From Pristionchus mayeri (lineage: Eukaryota; Nematoda; Chromadorea; Rhabditida; Neodiplogasteridae): a stretch of DNA of 64,000 nt. The position numbers were made by a program, and so were the translations under genes. The stretch spans positions 41,820,520 to 41,884,519 of the forward strand of contig BTRK01000006.1 in NCBI GenBank assembly GCA_036245805.1, read 5' to 3'. A model generated the notes under the pieces. The model was not told where the DNA came from and did not search any database. It was given only the letters and a program-made list of their open reading frames with translations. Numbering within the stretch: position 1 is the first letter of the stretch; every line of letters starts with the position of its first letter. This document shows positions 59,301-64,000 of this stretch, piece after piece.

Positions 59301-62300
59301 TAAAGATCTAGATACGAACTCAATCAACAACTGGGAGCAAATTGGCAAAGATTTAGCCCCCTCAGCTCCTATTGAAAGAATAACGACAAACAGCTGGAAT
59401 GTAATGAAAATTGCGTTAAAAGGCTACTGGACTAGCAGTGCCCGCACCATTATCTTTTCCTTTTAATTGCGATAACAATCAGGGTATAATTAAGAAACTA
59501 ACGAGTTGTGCTCGATGGTGATGTTAAATCCGTCGTGATTCTGGGCGAGATCAGAGAAGAAGAAGGCGAAAGACTTGGCGGATGGCAGATTGATCTCGAA
59601 CGGCTCGCTGATCTGGCCACTGCAATGGAAAATTCAGACTGTTCCTTCTTCTGCCTGAACATTCTTCTGTACTATCACGGTCTATACTAACGTGTGGGGC
59701 AATCGAATATGAGTCATCAATGAGGACCACCACACATATTGTATTATTCGAATCTCGTTGCGCCTTCGACTGTGGATGAATATCACGCCTCTCATGAGAG
59801 AATCGAGCTAAAATAGTCATTCTAGGGAATGGGCGGAAAATCGTCAAATGAGTTACTATCGGTTTTGGTCACCTCAAGGTATGCCTATGTGACCCCCAAC
59901 GTCTCAATATGCATACTTCATTTTGGAGCTCCCTACACCGGGTCGGCTCTCGGCTGATCCCAATTTGACACTGATCTTAACGCTTCGCGTGATAGATGGA
60001 CGAAAAATGCACTCTGAGGGACCCCCTGTCATTTTTTGAGCTCGACCGATGTATGCAAACCAGATCCTCTAATTTTTAGTTTTAACTGAGATACATTCAA
60101 AATGAAATTTCTCAAAAGTGTAGGTAAAATAGCAACTCAAATTTTCGCAGTGTATGTAGCTCACCGAGAGCTTTCCAATGAGTGGTTTGCTCCAAAAAGT
60201 GCAGTCCTCGAAATCGAGTTATCTCCTTTTTAGGGTTAGCGATCATTTGAACTTTTATTTCAACAGCATAATGCAGTGAAAACTCATTTCATTTCACTTC
60301 CCACCGCGCTTTTCGGCGCGCTCAATATAGAATGATCCGATTTCTCGCAATTATGCTGTTGAAATAAAAGTTCAAATCATTGCTCACCGTTAAAAGGACA
60401 TAACTCGATTTCGAGGACTGCACTTTTTGGCGCAAACCACTCATTTGAAAGCTCTCGGGGAGCTACATACACTGCGAAAATTTGAGCTGCTATTTTACCT
60501 ACACTTTTGAGAAATTTCCTTTGAATGCATCTCAGTTAAAACTAAAAAATAGAGGATCTGGTTTGCATACATCGGTCGAGCTCAAAAAATGAAAGGGGGT
60601 CCCTCAGAGTGCATTTTTCGTCAATCTATCACGCGAAGCGTTAAAATCGCTGTCAAAGTGGGAGCAGCCGAGAGCCGACCCGGTGTAGGGAGCTCCAAAA
60701 TGAAGTATGCATATTGAGACTTTGGGGGTCCCTTAGGCATGCCTTAGGGTGACCAAAACTGATAGTAACTCATTTGACGACTTTCCGCCCATTCCCTGGA
60801 TCAACTCGATTCTCCCGTGAGAGGCGTGATATTTGTTATAGCTATAGCAACGAGGTGATAAATATATTGAATGGCACGGTGCTTCCAGAAGAATGCGTGT
60901 ATTTGTTAGCACTAACATATTTCGAAGGTGCACGCACAATTAAGAGCTGCATTTACCGCTAAACACGATAATAAACTGACCATAGCGCCGCAAGTTGCTC
61001 TCCGTCCGTTCCCTCTCCATCGTACACATACAGGTAGTCCCAGCCGCACTCGGTGGAGAAGTTGGACACCGTCAGCTTCAGATTTGTCGAATTCTCAAAT
61101 ACACCTTTATCTAACAAAGCTCGAAATCTGATTATAATTGAATTCCTTTCATGAAAAGAACGGCTCTGTCTCAGTTTAGAGGTGCCAAATCAAATTAGAG
61201 GTTCCAAATCAATTTAGAGGTTCCAAAAAATAGCTCGTCAAATTAGAGGTTCCAAAAAATAGCTCGTCAAATTAGAGGTTCCAAATAAATTTAGAGGTTC
61301 CAACAATTTGCTTCGTCAAATTAGAGGTTCCAAAGGGTGCTGAGGCACCGTTTCAATTTAGAGGTTCCATGTCAATTTAGAGGTTCGTCAAATTAGAGGT
61401 TCCAAATCAATTTAGAGGTTCAATCAATTTAGAGGTTCCATTTTTTAAACAAATTGGATATTATTTCACCTTGAATGTTGATTGTCAATTTAGAGGTTCC
61501 ATGTCAATTTAGAGGTCCATACAAATTAGAGGTTCCAAATCTTTTTTGTAGTCAACTTTATATCATTTAACACGGATCTTCTGTAAGAATGCAGGAATGT
61601 CTGCCACCAGAAATAACTCATAGTCACGGATTTCGACGAAACTTAGTTTATGGATACTATTGGGGGTCCGAAGAAAGTACGTCCCCTTGTTTTGGTCAAT
61701 TTCGCAGATCGTTTGTTTTTATCTACCCCTTTGGGATACGGTAATTCGGTCAAAATAGTATATGGAGTCCCGGACTTAATTTTGTTTTTGGTCGTATTCA
61801 GTTCAAAATGATCGACTCGGGAAATAACACAGTGAATTCAAAAGCTCTCTACATGCCCGATTAAATGTTTGAAGTGGACCATAACGTCAAAATCGCTCAT
61901 TCTCAAGTTATTTGAGGTTTTCACTTTTGAAGAGAGTCAGCACAATTCCTTAAACAATATTTGTCGAATAACTTGAGAACGAGCGATTTTGACGTTATGG
62001 TCCACTTCAAACATTTAATCGGGAATGTAGAGAGCTTTCAAATTCACTGTGTTAGTTCCCGAGTCGATCATTTTGAACTGAGATACGACCAAAAACAAAA
62101 TTTTCAAAAAAAATCGACTCCATATAGTCCGGGACTCCATATACTATTTCGACATAACAGTAGGCGAGATATGAAAAATGATCAACGTGTACCCCCACTA
62201 ATTTCATTCCTAAAATCGAATGCAAAAATAACCTCTAAATTGATTTGGGACCTCTAATTTGACATGAACCTCTAATTTGATTTTTTGGAACCTCTAAATT

Positions 62301-63077
62301 GATTTGGGACCTCTAATTTGACATGAACCTCTTATTTGATTTTTTTGGAACCTCTAATTTGATTTGGGACCTCTAAACTGAGACGGAGCCAAAAGAACCA
62401 ACATTTGCACCTTATTTAGAGATGTTTGTGCTATTCGCTCTCAAATTATGCAAGAAAAGGACCAAATCCCTCCTGTACGAACTCCTCCGAGCTTTTAGAA
62501 TTCGTAGAATGTCAGTCGCTCGTCAAGCACCTAGTGCCTGATCAATATCCAATGAGGTCCGCATTTTCTGGGAGGCCCTTTGCACTTCTAGAGACCAAAA
62601 CACACCATGTCCATTTCTCGGCGAGAAATTCCCTATTATTTAGATAGAGAGAAAGACGGAAGCACTCCTAGGGAACAAAGACAATTTTTCTTCAGTCGTA
62701 ATCGAAAAATGCCGTTTGTGAATAAATTCGAGAAAGCTCACATCAACATCGACAAGCCATCCGCAGTTGGCAGTTGAAGGATAGTTCACGGGCGAGTCGG
62801 TGATTGGTGTCGTGAGATCATGGACCCTTGACGGAATATTTGTTTTTATCAATTAATCAAGTCAACGTATAAATATCTGAGTAATAACATGTTTTAGGAC
62901 GGTGATTCTTCATTAACAAGAACAACAAAAAAGTAATGAGGTTGTGAATTATAACACTCACTCGACTCTGCCGTGGCACAGGTCGCACTGCGGGCCCTTC
63001 CATCCCTTCTGGCAGACGCACGTCTCCGAGAAGCAAGCACCGTTGAAGCACGACGGGTTGCACGGTGTGGAGAGTGC
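47228..63077 (-). CDS. Attractin-like transmembrane receptor (about 35 exons, 5' exon missing)
   Basis: An ordered chain of small exons reads as an attractin orthologue: EGF (62962-63077), CUB (about 59500-62830), EGF modules (58510-58850), Kelch repeats (55822-58080), PSI/plexin-like cysteine modules (53735-55205), laminin-type EGF modules (52860-53475), a juxtamembrane ectodomain, a TM helix (split between about 50240 and 48970) and a cytoplasmic tail (to 47228). Conserved landmarks are RCVYTDSYLISFPYGQC, PTPIAIEP, VAMRLPTGG and GLALGSALCLL, which closely parallel vertebrate ATRN/ATRNL1. Vertebrate attractins act at the cell surface and cooperate with the Mahogunin ubiquitin ligase. The C-type lectin domain of vertebrate attractin is not found between the PSI modules. 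The signal-peptide exon is not seen up to 64000. Introns hold several palindromic transposons. Confidence 0.93.
49707..49916 (-). CDS. Nested 69-aa single-pass membrane ORF in an attractin intron
   Basis: A complete frame starts MARPLLHLSTRDSRRE, has an acidic stretch (DVSDDEEFYLDY), a hydrophobic helix (VKSLVIVGGLYIATAIVV) and a short basic tail ending HATKIG. It lies in the intron that separates the two halves of the attractin TM helix, on the same strand. It could be a nested small membrane-protein gene or an alternative TM exon. No family recognised. Confidence 0.5.
   Translation of the reverse strand: MARPLLHLSTRDSRRETTIDVSDDEEFYLDYVETGTFGFTVKSLVIVGGLYIATAIVVEGFERHATKIG
50570..53475 (-). 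CDS. Attractin part 4: laminin EGF and juxtamembrane ectodomain
   Basis: Exons 53310-53475 (CQCNGHSECHKAYERG ... CETCAEGFYGD), about 53140-53210 (CDPHSGECYCTTK) and 52860-52925 (LCDRCDTKYIGNP) form two laminin-type EGF modules. Exons about 52535-52640, 51690-51805, 51297-51350 and 50570-50675 encode the conserved attractin membrane-proximal region (VDFIFTFKL, SISCES, FTYED). A 527-bp palindromic element lies in the intron at 51912-52438. Confidence 0.85.
50985..51066. repeat. Hairpin repeat (agagagcgtgcaaac family), copy 1
   Basis: gactctcttcagtttgcacgctctctc is mirrored by gagagagcgtgcaaaccgaagagagtc (shown in parts), arms about 32 bp. It sits in an attractin intron. A second copy is at 53046-53130. 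Confidence 0.75.
51912..52438. mobile_element. 527-bp palindromic TIR element in an attractin intron
   Basis: Ends CAAGGAGTCGGCAAAAGTCAA and the inverse of CAGGGGGTCGGCAAAAGTCAA are flanked by TAA on both sides (51909-51911 and 52439-52441). The body is an inverted repeat around about 52130. A 3-bp TWA duplication would suggest PIF/Harbinger, but TA or no duplication cannot be excluded. No transposase. Confidence 0.75.
53046..53130. repeat. Hairpin repeat (agagagcgtgcaaac family), copy 2
   Basis: tctgactctcctcagtttctctcgt is mirrored by gagagagtgtgcaaaccgaggagagtcaga, partly shortened in the left arm. Same family as 50985-51066, also in an attractin intron. Confidence 0.7.
53735..55645 (-). 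CDS. Attractin part 3: PSI modules
   Basis: Exons at 55437-55645, 55092-55205, about 54725-54895, 54565-54620, about 54365-54530, 54080-54180 and 53735-53915 encode cysteine-rich PSI-type modules: CASHSGCGWCVGSSQC, CFSCKLMKHCNWFGYEGKKSC, CTTCVENKCMWCGSQKR and CSMCQLDPNCGWW. Between the second and third module, where vertebrate attractin has a C-type lectin domain, only a short linker exon (SEMAAREAERLASS) is found. Confidence 0.88.
54185..54345. repeat. Tandem direct repeat, ~65 bp, in an attractin intron
   Basis: The block ggttactgtaagccgaaatctaccgc...cctcatcctacgg(t/c)attat is present twice in tandem (about 54196-54260 and 54259-54322). Confidence 0.75.
55822..58080 (-). CDS. Attractin part 2: Kelch beta-propeller
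   Basis: Nine exons (about 57935-58080, 57620-57745, 57350-57470, 57050-57170, 56805-56880, 56575-56695, 56300-56380, 56115-56205, 55822-55967) carry Kelch signatures: GRASHASVLI, IYLFGGMIG, YGHSAHVIDNKMYVFFG, GRYRHTSVY, HAVLVYGGIL, MYMHSAAIIN and RRYGHSMVSD ... WVVGGFNG. Together they make about six blades. The propeller is a rigid protein-binding platform of the ectodomain. Exon-intron borders follow standard GT/AG and open frames run cleanly. Confidence 0.9.
58510..63077 (-). CDS. Attractin part 1: EGF, CUB and second EGF block
   Basis: First exon 62962-63077 reads CNPSCFNGACFSETCVCQKGWKGPQC, seen in parts as a six-cysteine EGF (CVCQKGWKGPQCDLC). The next exon (about 62750-62826) starts the CUB domain (YPSTANCGWLV). 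61000-61110 carries ECGWDYLYVYDG, the Ca-binding CUB signature. 59520-59635 carries the CUB end (FAFFFSDLAQNHDGFNI). Exons at 58745-58850 (CPYNCSGVGKC ... GHTGRYC) and 58510-58605 (CNNGVCDCNQPHHG) are EGF-like. The introns between them contain a hAT-type element (61162-62390) and a 1-kb palindrome (59778-60833). Confidence 0.88.
59778..60833. mobile_element. 1.05-kb palindrome in an attractin intron
   Basis: Left arm from about 59774 (aatatcacgcctctcatgag) to about 60275 is mirrored by 60345-60833. The centre at about 60280-60345 contains a small ttcattt-rich spacer. Homology between arms covers unusual words such as gtagggagctccaaaatgaag. No open frame of note and no clear target duplication. 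Confidence 0.82.
61162..62390. mobile_element. 1.23-kb hAT-type palindromic element with subterminal (TTAGAGGTTCC)n arrays
   Basis: Ends GGCTC(T/C)GTCTCAGTTTAGAG are inverse copies flanked by a perfect 8-bp duplication AAAAGAAC (61154-61161 and 62391-62398). Subterminal regions are tandem arrays of (a)aatttagaggttcc on the left and the inverse on the right. The centre (61740-62165) is an inner palindrome. It interrupts the CUB intron of attractin. Confidence 0.88.
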
Positions 63078-63580
63078 CTGGAAATCGTATTCAATTAGTA
63101 CAATTTGATGCACCCTTTTGTGCTACCTTGTGTGAGTGGGGAGCGCGACCCTTTTTTTCATATTTGTGCATTTCTTTCGAATTGGAAGGTATATATGTGT
63201 GTGTAATTTCGACCCCATGTATTCAAATTCTGATCTTCACTACTTTCTTTAGAAGGTCCCCGGCCATTTAGAGTTCACTTCCCCAATCTCCCACTCAATC
63301 TCTCCCTTCTCGATTTGTGCTGAGATGGCATCTCGATTTCGTGTTTCTTTCTCGTCGTTTTTCGTCCTGAGAGCGGAGTGGCCAGTCTAAATTGCACCCT
63401 TTCCCTCTTGCTGGATCTGAGAGGACGGCCATTCGATATGGGCCCACTCAGCTAGTAGCCCCCGCCTGTCCACTTCTCTCTGATTCCCCCCTCCTCTCTC
63501 TCTCTCCCACATTCAAGTGTTGCCTTTCAAGCGTGTGCTCATTGTACCAGAAGAGGAGGGAGAGCACGAAATGCGGAAAG

Positions 63581-63619
<39 letters not shown>

Positions 63620-64000
63620 GACGAATGTAGAGAGCACTGATCATGCAGGGAAACCAGAGATGGAACGTGAACGCGCACAGACCTCTTGACATCTGACCCC
63701 GAGATTCCCTTCTAATGGGTCAAGTGCACGAACGCTTTGCGATGCTGCAAACCTCGCGTTCCCTCCCTCTCCCTCTCTTACCAATCTCTAGAAATATCCC
63801 TCTACGGTGCTTCAAAAAAAATATTCGCATGGATTCAACAGGCTTCCAATAAGCATTCCAATAATCAAATCAATTTGAAACGCGAAATCTGCTTTTGAGC
63901 TGCTCGTATCGTTGAGTGCTCGCTGGGATGCCATCAACAGGATATAAATTGAATACTTGATAATCTTAACTGGAGCAGGGAAATACGGTAACTCCGTTGT
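63078..64000. other. Upstream intron or 5' flank of the attractin gene
   Basis: No signal-peptide exon was recognised. Contains a (GA)n microsatellite at about 63579-63617 and CT-rich tracts on both sides. Confidence 0.5.

Noticed and set aside
63579..63617. CRISPR-like or regulatory repeat
   Set aside because: Plain (GA)n microsatellite without spacers.

Overview
The window is nuclear DNA from a nematode, most likely a rhabditid or diplogastrid worm. The evidence is short spliced introns with T-rich TTTCAG acceptors, an F-box gene family in several copies, an attractin orthologue with worm-type exon structure, degenerate GCCTAA/TTAGGC (nematode telomere-type) repeats inside a transposon, and a dense load of Helitron, mariner, hAT-like, TTAA-type and RTE elements. 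Nothing prokaryotic is present (no operons, Shine-Dalgarno sites or CRISPR).

Layout. 1-3.4 kb: an inverted minisatellite pair, a poly-C run and one arm of an interspersed repeat, then unassigned DNA. 3.4-8.8 kb: a decayed Helitron on the minus strand (zinc knuckle, HUH Rep, Pif1-type helicase). 8.9-10.2 kb: a tRNA-like pseudogene, a 39-bp tandem array with heat-shock-element geometry, and a 120-bp satellite. 10.4-12.0 kb: a cytosolic sulfotransferase gene in seven exons, intact except for one in-frame TGA. 12.1-15.5 kb: nested palindromic and hAT-like elements carrying tRNA-like sequences. 13.8-35.1 kb: a cluster of six F-box loci, one intact (plus strand, 31967-35137), the rest decayed or interrupted by transposons. 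An unrecognised multi-exon gene and two mariner-like elements lie between them at 17.6-22.1 kb.

35.5-38.5 kb: a minus-strand Ser/Thr/Pro-rich single-pass membrane protein and an EGF-like exon, separated by an RTE-type non-LTR retrotransposon. 39.2-41.9 kb: a six-exon plus-strand gene for a secreted 233-aa protein. 43.0-44.7 kb: a four-exon gene for a 113-aa protein. 46.9-63.1 kb: an attractin-type receptor (EGF, CUB, EGF, Kelch, PSI repeats, laminin EGF, TM, conserved cytoplasmic tail) spread over about 35 minus-strand exons. Its introns hold several palindromic elements. The first (signal peptide) exon of this gene was not found and probably lies beyond position 64000.

The host genes do not form a pathway; the recurring theme is a gene-poor, transposon-rich neighbourhood. 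The best structural signals are (i) a Helitron accompanied by heat-shock-element arrays, (ii) non-autonomous DNA transposons with perfect target-site duplications that carry tRNA-like box A/box B modules, nested in one another, and (iii) TTAA-flanked giant palindromes sitting inside gene introns and other transposons. All exon borders are read by eye from splice consensus and reading-frame continuity. No similarity search was run; family names rest on recognised motifs.
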